DNA from: an uncultured Clostridia bacterium
GTDB lineage: Bacteria > Bacillota > Clostridia > TANB77 > CAG-508
Reading direction: 5' to 3'
Length of the DNA: 5,329 nt
NCBI GenBank assembly: GCA_944390505.1
Contig: CALXQF010000088.1
Coordinates: 1 to 5,329, forward strand
Made by a program: the position numbers and the translations under genes
Shown here: in pieces, positions 1 through 5,329 of the stretch
How positions within the stretch are numbered: position 1 is the stretch's first letter
Layout of the letters: every line of letters begins with the position of its first letter
The notes under the pieces: generated by a model
What the model saw: the letters and a program-made list of their open reading frames with translations, nothing else
What the model was told of the DNA's origin: nothing
Database searches by the model: none

Positions 1-2390
1 AAGAAGAATTTTCTAAAAAACAAGAACAAACATCAGATACGATGAGAAAACCATTTCAAGGAAATCATTACCCAAATCGATATCCAAACCGTCAAAATGA
101 TTATAATAATCACCAAAGAGACAATTATCAAAAGAGATATCCAAATCGTCAAGGTGATAACAATCAAAATAGATATAATAATCGTCAAGGTGATAATAAC
201 CAAAATAGATATGGAAACCGCCAAGGGGATAATAGACCGAACCGTTTTGGTAATAACCAAAAGCCACCATTTAACAGAAATAATAGACCTTTAGATAGTC
301 GTGGTATTGATCGTAATATTAAAGATATTATGGCTTCTGAGATTATAGAAAAAGAAGATAAAAGAGATATTAGCACAAGAGCAATTGACAAAGAAAAGGC
401 AAACAGACATGAAGATAATAAGGCAAAAAAAGGAACAAAAGTAAAAAGAAATGATCGTTTTCAAGAAGAATTTAATGAAGGCAAGTTAAAAGATTTAAAA
501 CAAGTAGACAAATTGTCTCATATGTTTAATGAACAAGATGGAGGAATGCTTGACTATTATGATTTAACAACAGCAAGAGGCAAAAAGAATAAGCGTAAAC
601 CTCAAAAAGATGAAGAAAGAAATAAACAAAAAATCTTTGAATTAACAGATATCACCATTCCAGAAACCATTACAGTAAAAGATTTAGCAGCAGAGATGAA
701 AAAGACGAGTGGTGAAGTGATTAAAAAATTATTTAATTATGGTATTATGGCTACGATTAATAATACTATTGATTTTGATACCGCCTTTTTAGTAGCAGAA
801 GAATTTGGAATTACTGCTCATAAAAAAGAAGAAATCAAAGAAGAAGATATACTATTTGATGAAACAGAAGATAGTGTAGAAGAATTAGAACCAAGACCAC
901 CAGTAGTTGTTGTAATGGGACACGTGGACCATGGAAAAACTTCACTTTTAGATGCTATTCGTAGTACTCATGTTATTGAAGGAGAAGCAGGAGGAATTAC
1001 ACAACATATTGGTGCATATAAAGTGAATATCAATAATAGAGAAATTACCTTTTTAGATACACCAGGACACGAAGCATTTACTGCAATGCGTGCAAGAGGT
1101 GCACAAATTACAGATATTGCAATTTTAGTGGTAGCAGCAGATGATGGTGTAATGCCACAAACGATTGAAGCAATTAATCATGCAAAAGCTGCTGAAATTC
1201 CAATTATTGTTGCTGTGAATAAAATAGATTTACCAGGAGCAAATGTTGAAAAAATAAAACAAGAATTAATGGAATATGAACTAGTGCCAGAAGAATGGGG
1301 TGGAGATACCATTTATGTTCCAATTTCGGCTAAGAAAAAAATTAATATTGATAACTTACTAGAAATGGTACTGTTAGTAGCTGATATGAAAGAGCTAAAA
1401 GCAAATCCACATAAACAAGCAAAAGGTACTGTTATTGAAGCAAGACTAGACAAAGCAAAAGGTCCAATTGCCTCTATTTTAGTACAAAGAGGTACATTAG
1501 ATGAAAGTGATACTATTGTGGTAGGTAAATCAATTGGTAGAATTCGTGCAATGAAAAATGATAAAGGTCAAAAAGTAAAAAAAGCCGGACCATCTACACC
1601 AGTAGAAGTAATGGGATTAACAGAAGTGCCAGAAGCAGGAGATACTTTCTATGAAGTAAAAGATGAAAAAATGGCAAAACATTTAATAGAAAGAAGAAAA
1701 CGTCAAGAACGTGAAAAAGCAATGGCAGATAGCAGTAAAGTAACATTAAGTAATCTATTTGAAAAAATGGAAAGTGAAAACTTAAAACAATTAAATATTA
1801 TTGTAAAGGCAGATGTACAAGGTACTGCACAAGCATTAAAACAATCGTTAGAAAAGTTATCGAATGATGAAGTAAAAGTAAGAGTGATTCATGCAGTAGC
1901 AGGAGCAGTAACAGAGTCTGATGTACAACTAGCAAAAGCAGGAAAATGCATTATTATTGCATTTAATGTAAGGCCAGTGAATACCGCAAAAGACATGGCA
2001 GAAAAAGAAAATGTAGAAATTAAACAATATTCTGTTATTTACCAAGCAATTGAAGATGTAGAAGCTGCCATGAAAGGAATGCTAGATCCAATTTACGAAG
2101 AAAAAGTGATTGGAAACGCAGTAGTAAGACAAACATTCAAAGTATCGGGAGTAGGAACAATCGCAGGTGCTTACGTATTAGACGGAAAAATTGAAAGAAA
2201 TGCGGGAGTACGTGTTATTCGTGAAAATGTAGTAATTCATGATGGAAAATTAATTTCTTTAAAACGTTTCAAAGATGACGTAAAAGAAGTATCAAAAGGA
2301 TTTGAATGTGGTCTTCAAATAGAAGATTATAATGATGTGAAAGAGGATGATACTTTAGAGTTTTATGTGATGGAGGAAGTGAAGAGATAA
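1..2390 (+). CDS. infB: Translation initiation factor IF-2 (5'-partial, continues left of the window)
   Basis: IF-2 is the GTPase that brings initiator fMet-tRNA to the 30S subunit and promotes 50S joining in the cytoplasm. Counting from the Met at 42: Arg/Asn/Gln-rich repeats at residues 13-73, a charged linker to about 195, an IF2N domain at about 198-260, then the G domain with G1 GHVDHGKT (293-300), G2 Thr320 in GGITQHIGAY, G3 DTPGHEAF (339-346), G4 NKID (393-396) and G5 SAK (429-431). Domains II, III and the fMet-tRNA-binding C-terminal domain follow to residue 782. The core is complete with no missing motif. The frame stays open through bases 3-41 (visible residues begin EEFSKKQEQTSDT) and no Shine-Dalgarno precedes the ATG at 42, so that ATG is internal; clostridial IF-2 usually begins with another IF2N domain, presumably upstream. 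The gene abuts rbfA. Identity is certain; the true start is not visible. Confidence 0.97.
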   Translation, partial: EEFSKKQEQTSDTMRKPFQGNHYPNRYPNRQNDYNNHQRDNYQKRYPNRQGDNNQNRYNNRQGDNNQNRYGNRQGDNRPNRFGNNQKPPFNRNNRPLDSRGIDRNIKDIMASEIIEKEDKRDISTRAIDKEKANRHEDNKAKKGTKVKRNDRFQEEFNEGKLKDLKQVDKLSHMFNEQDGGMLDYYDLTTARGKKNKRKPQKDEERNKQKIFELTDITIPETITVKDLAAEMKKTSGEVIKKLFNYGIMATINNTIDFDTAFLVAEEFGITAHKKEEIKEEDILFDETEDSVEELEPRPPVVVVMGHVDHGKTSLLDAIRSTHVIEGEAGGITQHIGAYKVNINNREITFLDTPGHEAFTAMRARGAQITDIAILVVAADDGVMPQTIEAINHAKAAEIPIIVAVNKIDLPGANVEKIKQELMEYELVPEEWGGDTIYVPISAKKKINIDNLLEMVLLVADMKELKANPHKQAKGTVIEARLDKAKGPIASILVQRGTLDESDTIVVGKSIGRIRAMKNDKGQKVKKAGPSTPVEVMGLTEVPEAGDTFYEVKDEKMAKHLIERRKRQEREKAMADSSKVTLSNLFEKMESENLKQLNIIVKADVQGTAQALKQSLEKLSNDEVKVRVIHAVAGAVTESDVQLAKAGKCIIIAFNVRPVNTAKDMAEKENVEIKQYSVIYQAIEDVEAAMKGMLDPIYEEKVIGNAVVRQTFKVSGVGTIAGAYVLDGKIERNAGVRVIRENVVIHDGKLISLKRFKDDVKEVSKGFECGLQIEDYNDVKEDDTLEFYVMEEVKR
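66..260 (+). repeat. Tandem 36-bp repeats encoding an Arg/Asn/Gln-rich IF-2 linker
   Basis: Three consecutive 36-bp units lie at 135-170, 171-206 and 207-242. They encode the 12-residue units RYPNRQGDNNQN, RYNNRQGDNNQN and RYGNRQGDNRPN. A degenerate unit precedes them (from the Arg codon at 78, with RYPNRQND) and a truncated one follows (from 243, RFGNNQ). Units 1 and 2 share 31 of 36 bases by eye, and several differences between units are synonymous third-position changes. The repeats sit in the linker before the second IF2N domain, a region known to vary in length and composition among bacterial IF-2 proteins. The peptide is basic and very poor in aliphatic residues, so it is probably disordered. 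Any role in RNA binding or condensation is inference. Confidence 0.9.
2372..2376 (+). promoter_or_regulatory. Ribosome binding site of rbfA, inside the infB end
   Basis: GGAGG lies within the last codons of infB, 14 bases before the rbfA ATG. This is longer than the usual 5-9 base spacing. Only a weak GAAGAG lies closer. Because the rbfA ATG follows the infB TAA with no gap, ribosomes ending on infB could reinitiate on rbfA, so translational coupling is likely. Confidence 0.5.
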
Positions 2391-2747
2391 ATGCCAAAAA
2401 ATGAGGCTAGATTAAATAGAGTAAATGAAGAATTAAAAAAAGAAATTAGCCATGTTCTTACTTTTGAATTGAAGAATACAAAAGTAACAGGATTAATTAG
2501 TGTGACCAAAGTAAAGGTTACACCAGACTTTAAATATGCAAAAGTGTACGTAAGTATTTTGAATTCAAAAAGTATAGGAAAAACCATGGAAGGTTTAAAA
2601 GAATCTTCAGGATTTATTCGTAGTCAAATTGCAAAAGATGTGAATTTAAGGATTACACCAGAATTAGTTTTTGAAGTAGATGACTCATTAGAATATGGTG
2701 CTAAAATAGACAAGATTTTAAAAGAGCTAAAGAAAGAGGATAATTAG
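2391..2747 (+). CDS. rbfA: 30S ribosome-binding factor A
   Basis: RbfA is a small KH-fold protein that binds the 30S subunit and assists late maturation of 16S rRNA, including 5'-end processing. The 118-residue length is normal for the family. Diagnostic stretches are the N-terminal helix region (RLNRVNEELKKEIS), the strand VTPDFKYAKVYVSIL at about 43-57, and the family signature GFIRSQIAKDVNLR followed by ITPELVFEVDDS at about 74-99. The kink that is usually Ala-X-Gly in RbfA reads Ser-Ser-Gly here (72-74). The ATG at 2391 follows the infB stop directly and gives the standard family N-terminus, so the start is well supported. It is probably co-transcribed and translationally coupled with infB, a pairing that is widely conserved. 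The protein ends in a short Lys/Glu-rich tail. Identity is secure. Confidence 0.95.
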   Translation: MPKNEARLNRVNEELKKEISHVLTFELKNTKVTGLISVTKVKVTPDFKYAKVYVSILNSKSIGKTMEGLKESSGFIRSQIAKDVNLRITPELVFEVDDSLEYGAKIDKILKELKKEDN

Positions 2748-2784
2748 CATGAAATAATTTAAAATACAAAGTAATTGTAAATTA

Positions 2785-2820
2785 TAACAACAAAAAGCCA
2801 TTATCTAGTAACAACAAAAA
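2785..2820 (+). repeat. Pair of 12-bp direct repeats in the rbfA-nrnA gap
   Basis: The sequence TAACAACAAAAA occurs at 2785-2796 and again at 2809-2820, with starts 24 bases apart. A partial relative (TTAACAACAATAAT) appears after truB near 4852. The repeats lie upstream of the candidate nrnA promoter. In DNA this AT-rich the match could be chance or slippage; no function can be assigned. Confidence 0.5.
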
Positions 2821-2841
2821 TTACATATTCTATAAAAAATA

Positions 2842-2870
2842 TTGCAAATAAAAGATAAGTTTAGTAAAAT
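2842..2870 (+). promoter_or_regulatory. Candidate sigma-A-type promoter for nrnA
   Basis: A -35 element TTGCAA (2842-2847) is followed by a 17-base spacer and a -10 element TAAAAT (2865-2870). Transcription would start near 2877, giving a leader of about 18 bases with GAGGGG at 2883-2888. The fit is good for a vegetative promoter, but the whole gap is AT-rich, which makes -10-like matches common. If real, it would let nrnA and possibly truB be expressed apart from the infB-rbfA transcript. Confidence 0.5.
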
Positions 2871-2894
2871 AATAAAAAAGTTGAGGGGTATATA

Positions 2895-3842
2895 ATGACT
2901 TTAGATGATATTTTAGAACAGATTAACCAAGCAGAAAAAATTGTGATCTTAACACATGAAAATCCAGATGGTGATGCTGTAGGAAGTAGTCTTGCTATGT
3001 ATCATGCATTAAAAGCATATGGAAAAAGTCCAGATTTAATTATTCCAGAACATCCAAGAGTATTTGATTGCTTACCTGGAATTAACGAAATAAAAACGCA
3101 AAGTGATATAGAACACTATGATTTAGCTATTTCACTTGACTGTGCAACTATTAAAATGCTAAATGGATTTTCTAAATATTTTGAAAATGCAAAGGTAAAG
3201 GTATGTATTGACCATCACAGTACCAATACAATGTTTGGTGACTATAACTATGTAAATCCAGCAGCACCTGCTTGTGCACAAATTTTATTAGTGGTATTAG
3301 AATACTTTGGAATTGAAATTACCAAAGAAATTGGAACCTGTATTTTAGCAGGAATTATCACAGATACAGGTGGTTTTAAATACCAAGGTGTTACAGCAGA
3401 AACTTTTGAATTTGTAGCATGGTTATTAAATAAAGGTGTTGATGTTTCAAAAGTTTATAGACAGGTTTTACAAACTAAAACGAAATCTAACTTTGAATTA
3501 AACCGTATTGCAAGTGATAGAATTGAATTTTTTGAAAATGGAAAAATTGCTTATACATATATTACCAAAGAAGATGAAGAAAAAGTAAATGCAGAAAATG
3601 GAGACCATGAAGGAATTGTAGAAATTGGAAGAGATATAGAAGGTGTAGAGGTTTCTGTTTTTATTTGTCAAACTAGTAAAGGTTGCAAAATATCGTTACG
3701 TTCCAATGACTATGTAAATGTATCTGATGCTTGTATGGTTTTTGGAGGAGGAGGACATCCAAGAGCAGCTGGATGTACCATTCAAGGAACTATTGAACAA
3801 GCAAAAGAAAAAGTATTAAAAGAGGTTAGTAGACTATTGTAA
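2895..3842 (+). CDS. nrnA: DHH/DHHA1 phosphoesterase, NrnA-like (oligoribonuclease / pAp phosphatase)
   Basis: Proteins of this family are Mn-dependent hydrolases; NrnA degrades 2-5 nucleotide RNA fragments and can remove phosphate from 3'-phosphoadenosine 5'-phosphate. All motifs are present over 315 residues, a normal length. They are motif I HENPDGDAVGS (H21, D25, D27), motif II SLDCA (D82), the DHH triad at 106-108 in CIDHHSTN, motif IV TDTGGF (D157), and the DHHA1 substrate-binding GGGGHPRAAG at 284-293. No transmembrane, GGDEF or CBS segment is present, so this is the stand-alone cytoplasmic form rather than a GdpP-type c-di-AMP phosphodiesterase. The ATG at 2895 has GAGGGG six bases upstream. 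It lies between rbfA and truB, the usual place in Firmicutes, but is separated from rbfA by 147 bases with a candidate promoter. The family is clear; the exact substrate preference (nanoRNA, pAp or pGpG) cannot be read from sequence. Confidence 0.9.
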   Translation: MTLDDILEQINQAEKIVILTHENPDGDAVGSSLAMYHALKAYGKSPDLIIPEHPRVFDCLPGINEIKTQSDIEHYDLAISLDCATIKMLNGFSKYFENAKVKVCIDHHSTNTMFGDYNYVNPAAPACAQILLVVLEYFGIEITKEIGTCILAGIITDTGGFKYQGVTAETFEFVAWLLNKGVDVSKVYRQVLQTKTKSNFELNRIASDRIEFFENGKIAYTYITKEDEEKVNAENGDHEGIVEIGRDIEGVEVSVFICQTSKGCKISLRSNDYVNVSDACMVFGGGGHPRAAGCTIQGTIEQAKEKVLKEVSRLL

Positions 3843-3849
3843 TATAAAA

Positions 3850-3923
3850 AATTGTGCAAGTCTTTGTAACCTATACAATTAAGGAGGCTGTTGACAAAGA
3901 ACAAATTGTTAGCAGTCTTTTAG
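3850..3923 (+). promoter_or_regulatory. Structured leader before truB: alternative hairpins, possible attenuator
   Basis: Two stems compete for the same bases. Stem A pairs 3861-3870 (TCTTTGTAAC) with 3890-3900 (GTTGACAAAGA), ten pairs with one bulged G, and leaves AAGGAGG (3881-3887) in the loop. Stem B pairs 3886-3897 with 3906-3917, twelve pairs including three G-U, with an eight-base loop; it can extend weakly to 3882/3921 and runs directly into TTTT at 3918-3921, like a weak intrinsic terminator. In addition AATTGT (3850-3855) can pair with ACAATT (3875-3880) in the loop of stem A, which is the topology of an H-type pseudoknot. The pairings are visible in the sequence; a regulatory role is inference. 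I recognise no named riboswitch or ribosomal-protein leader here. Confidence 0.35.
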
Positions 3924-3947
3924 TTACCATAGAAAGAGGATATAATA

Positions 3948-4829
3948 ATGAACGGAATCTTAATTGTGAACAAACCAGCAGGTTATACTTCACATGATAT
4001 AGTAGCAAAAGTAAAAAAAATATGTCATGAAAAAGTAGGACATACCGGAACTTTAGACCCAATGGCAACAGGAGTACTCCCTTTATTAATTGGAGAAGGA
4101 ACAAAGCTTTCCGGATATTTAACCCAGCATGATAAAACTTATGAAGCAGTGATTCAGTTGGGGAAGCAAACAGATACAGCAGATGGTGAAGGAAAAGTAA
4201 TCCAAGAAAAAGAAGTAAACTTGCAGAATTTAGAAATAGAAAATGTACAAAAAGTTTTACAATCTTTTTTAGGAAAGCAAATACAAAAGCCACCTATTTA
4301 TTCTGCTATCAAAATCCATGGCAAAAAGCTATATGAATATGCGAGAAACAATGAAAAAGTAGAAATTCCAGAGAAAATAATTGAAATCTTTCATATAGAA
4401 TTGGTAGAGATAAATACCAACAATCAAACAATCAGCTTTCGTGTACACTGTTCAAAAGGTACCTATATTAGAACATTATGTGAAGATATAAGCAAAAAGC
4501 TAGATACAGTTGGATATATGAAACATTTAAAGCGTATACAAGTAGGGGGATTTTCTATAAAACAAGCTGTTTCACTAGAACAAATTGAAAAAGAAAAAGA
4601 CAATCCAAAATTTTGGAATCAATATTTCATTACTTTTGAAAAGTTTTTCTCTGACTATCCCTTAATGATATTAGAAAATAGAAAATTTACATTATTCTTA
4701 AATGGAGTTTTACTAAAAGAAGATAGAGAAGATGGCATTTATCAAGTGAGAGATACTTCGCAACGATATTATGCAATAGGGACAATTGAAAATGGACAAT
4801 TAAAAAGAAAAATTGTATTACCAAACTAA
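3948..4829 (+). CDS. truB: tRNA pseudouridine(55) synthase TruB
   Basis: TruB converts U55 in the T-loop of tRNAs to pseudouridine and can also act as a tRNA folding chaperone in the cytoplasm. The 293 residues are a usual bacterial length. The N-terminus MNGILIVNKPAGYTSHD is typical, and the catalytic motif GHTGTLDPMATGVLP (31-45) contains the nucleophile Asp37. Later motifs are KTYEA (63-67), KPPIYSAIKIHGKKLYEYAR (114-133) and the substrate-binding CSKGTYIRTLCEDIS (168-182). A PUA-like tail at about 240-293 includes FLNGVLL. AGAGGA at 3935-3940 lies seven bases before the ATG, fixing the start. It follows nrnA after a 105-base structured gap. The usual downstream partner ribF is not seen; a 223-base AT-rich gap follows instead. 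No recognisable terminator is seen after the stop. Identity is secure. Confidence 0.96.
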   Translation: MNGILIVNKPAGYTSHDIVAKVKKICHEKVGHTGTLDPMATGVLPLLIGEGTKLSGYLTQHDKTYEAVIQLGKQTDTADGEGKVIQEKEVNLQNLEIENVQKVLQSFLGKQIQKPPIYSAIKIHGKKLYEYARNNEKVEIPEKIIEIFHIELVEINTNNQTISFRVHCSKGTYIRTLCEDISKKLDTVGYMKHLKRIQVGGFSIKQAVSLEQIEKEKDNPKFWNQYFITFEKFFSDYPLMILENRKFTLFLNGVLLKEDREDGIYQVRDTSQRYYAIGTIENGQLKRKIVLPN

Positions 4830-5052
4830 AATGTTTACCATTCATAAAAAATTAACAACAATAATAAAATATTACCAATATATAATTATGATGTTAATAA
4901 TGATAATCAAATTAATAATTATATCCATTACATTAGGTACATAAAAATAGCAAAAATCTTAATTTAGTCTTTACTTTTTTGTAAAAATGTGATTATATAT
5001 AGTATAGTTTAGTACAAAAAAGAAAAAATATATTTTGAAAGGAGAGATACGA
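4830..5052 (+). other. AT-rich intergenic region after truB
   Basis: This 223-base gap separates the translation cluster from the next gene. It holds a perfect 10-bp inverted repeat of only A and T (4880-4889 with 4915-4924, 25-base loop), which is not a convincing terminator. A 37-codon open frame (4831-4944, ATG one base after the truB stop) would encode a very hydrophobic Ile/Met/Leu-rich peptide, but has no Shine-Dalgarno and may simply reflect base composition. A candidate promoter occupies the right end. No RNA gene is recognisable. Confidence 0.7.
4979..5008 (+). promoter_or_regulatory. Candidate promoter for the membrane protein gene at 5053
   Basis: TTGTAA (4979-4984) and TATAGT (5003-5008) are separated by 18 bases. 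An overlapping alternative is TTTACT (4970-4975) with TTATAT (4993-4998) at 17 bases. Either would start transcription roughly 38-48 bases before the ATG, upstream of the AAAGGAGAG ribosome binding site at 5038-5046. The position fits a new transcription unit, but the AT-rich background weakens the evidence. Confidence 0.4.
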
Positions 5053-5329
5053 ATGACAGACAAAGAGAAGAAGGTAGTTTTTACGCTGATAGCAATTATG
5101 GTAATCATTCTAATCGTTGTCATCATTGTAAAACAAGTTGGAGGAGGTAATGACAATACAAATACTGCAAATATGAATGGCACTTCTACAACGAACACTA
5201 CAAATACAGCAAATGAAGAAAAATATACAACAGAATTAAATGATGGAACCAAACTAAATAACAGTGAAGAGTTACAAAATGTAAAAACATATAAAGACTT
5301 AGAAATTAGTGACATTCAAGTTACAAGTA
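5053..5329 (+). CDS. Unrecognised membrane-anchored extracytoplasmic protein (3'-partial)
   Basis: Ninety-two codons are visible before the right edge. The start is well supported: AAAGGAGAG at 5038-5046 ends six bases before the ATG. The protein opens with a short basic segment (MTDKEKK), then one hydrophobic helix at about residues 8-26 (VVFTLIAIMVIILIVVIIV), then Lys27 and a GGG turn. A low-complexity Asn/Thr/Gly linker runs over about 33-54. From about 55 the sequence becomes ordinary and mildly acidic, ending YKDLEISDIQVTS. The basic N-terminus suggests the tail lies outside the cell. There is no lipobox Cys and no clear signal-peptidase I site, so a signal anchor is more likely than secretion. 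The last residues look like the first strand of a beta-sandwich domain, which is a weak impression. No catalytic motif is visible and I assign no function. The preceding gap and candidate promoter suggest it is transcribed separately from truB. Confidence 0.85.
   Translation, partial: MTDKEKKVVFTLIAIMVIILIVVIIVKQVGGGNDNTNTANMNGTSTTNTTNTANEEKYTTELNDGTKLNNSEELQNVKTYKDLEISDIQVTS

Noticed and set aside
135..242. CRISPR array or mobile-element repeat
   Set aside because: The 36-bp units are contiguous with no spacers and lie in frame within infB, so they are a protein-coding tandem repeat.
13..391. Open frames on the - strand and in another + frame over the start of infB
   Set aside because: They are shadows of the repetitive, AT-rich infB linker, with no ribosome binding site and with biased composition imposed by the repeats; the infB frame is clearly the coding one.
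3891..3923. Ten-residue leader peptide starting at TTG 3891 and ending at TAG 3921
   Set aside because: AAGGAGG is only three bases from the TTG, too close for normal initiation, and the peptide has no codon run suggesting an attenuation sensor.
3891..3946. Promoter using the perfect TTGACA at 3891-3896 or the TATAAT at 3941-3946
   Set aside because: No acceptable -10 lies 16-18 bases after TTGACA, and the two boxes are 44 bases apart. TATAAT overlaps the truB start region, so transcription would begin inside the gene. TTGACA is better explained as part of the two hairpins.
3871..4293. 140-codon open frame on the - strand over the start of truB
   Set aside because: It is antisense to the strongly conserved TruB catalytic region, and its Leu/Phe-rich protein is what reversed Lys/Glu-rich coding DNA produces.
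4880..4924. Inverted repeat as a rho-independent terminator for truB
   Set aside because: The stem is made only of A-T pairs, the loop is 25 bases long and no T-run follows, so it would be too weak to terminate.
4971..5315. 114-codon open frame on the - strand opposite the last gene
   Set aside because: It is antisense to a gene with a good ribosome binding site and coherent signal-anchor design; the reversed product is a Phe/Ser/Val-rich artefact.

Overview
The window is AT-rich, uses the standard code (TGG for Trp, no in-frame TGA, stops TAA/TAG) and has strong Shine-Dalgarno sites (AGAGGA, GAGGGG, AAAGGAGAG). With the gene order infB-rbfA-nrnA-truB this points to a low-GC Firmicute, most likely a clostridial lineage. 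That placement is inference from style and protein flavour, not a database match.

Layout, all genes on the + strand. Bases 1-2390 hold infB (translation initiation factor IF-2), cut by the left edge: the frame is open to the first base and the ATG at 42 lies inside the gene. Bases 2391-2747 hold rbfA (30S maturation factor), directly abutting infB. Bases 2748-2894 are an AT-rich gap with a good candidate promoter. Bases 2895-3842 hold a DHH/DHHA1 phosphoesterase of the NrnA type. Bases 3843-3947 are a structured leader-like gap. Bases 3948-4829 hold truB (tRNA U55 pseudouridine synthase). Bases 4830-5052 are a very AT-rich gap with a candidate promoter near its end. Bases 5053-5329 hold the start of an unrecognised membrane-anchored protein, cut by the right edge.

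Functionally this is the downstream half of the widespread nusA-infB translation/RNA cluster: initiation (IF-2), 30S assembly (RbfA), removal of short RNA oligonucleotides or pAp (NrnA) and tRNA modification (TruB). The usual following genes ribF and rpsO are absent immediately after truB, so the conserved block seems to stop there.

I do not see a new defence, mobile or CRISPR system. The points most worth a second look are the mutually exclusive hairpins and possible pseudoknot between nrnA and truB, the 12-residue Arg/Asn/Gln repeats in the IF-2 linker, the break in the operon after truB, and a two-codon ribosome-binding minigene just after rbfA.
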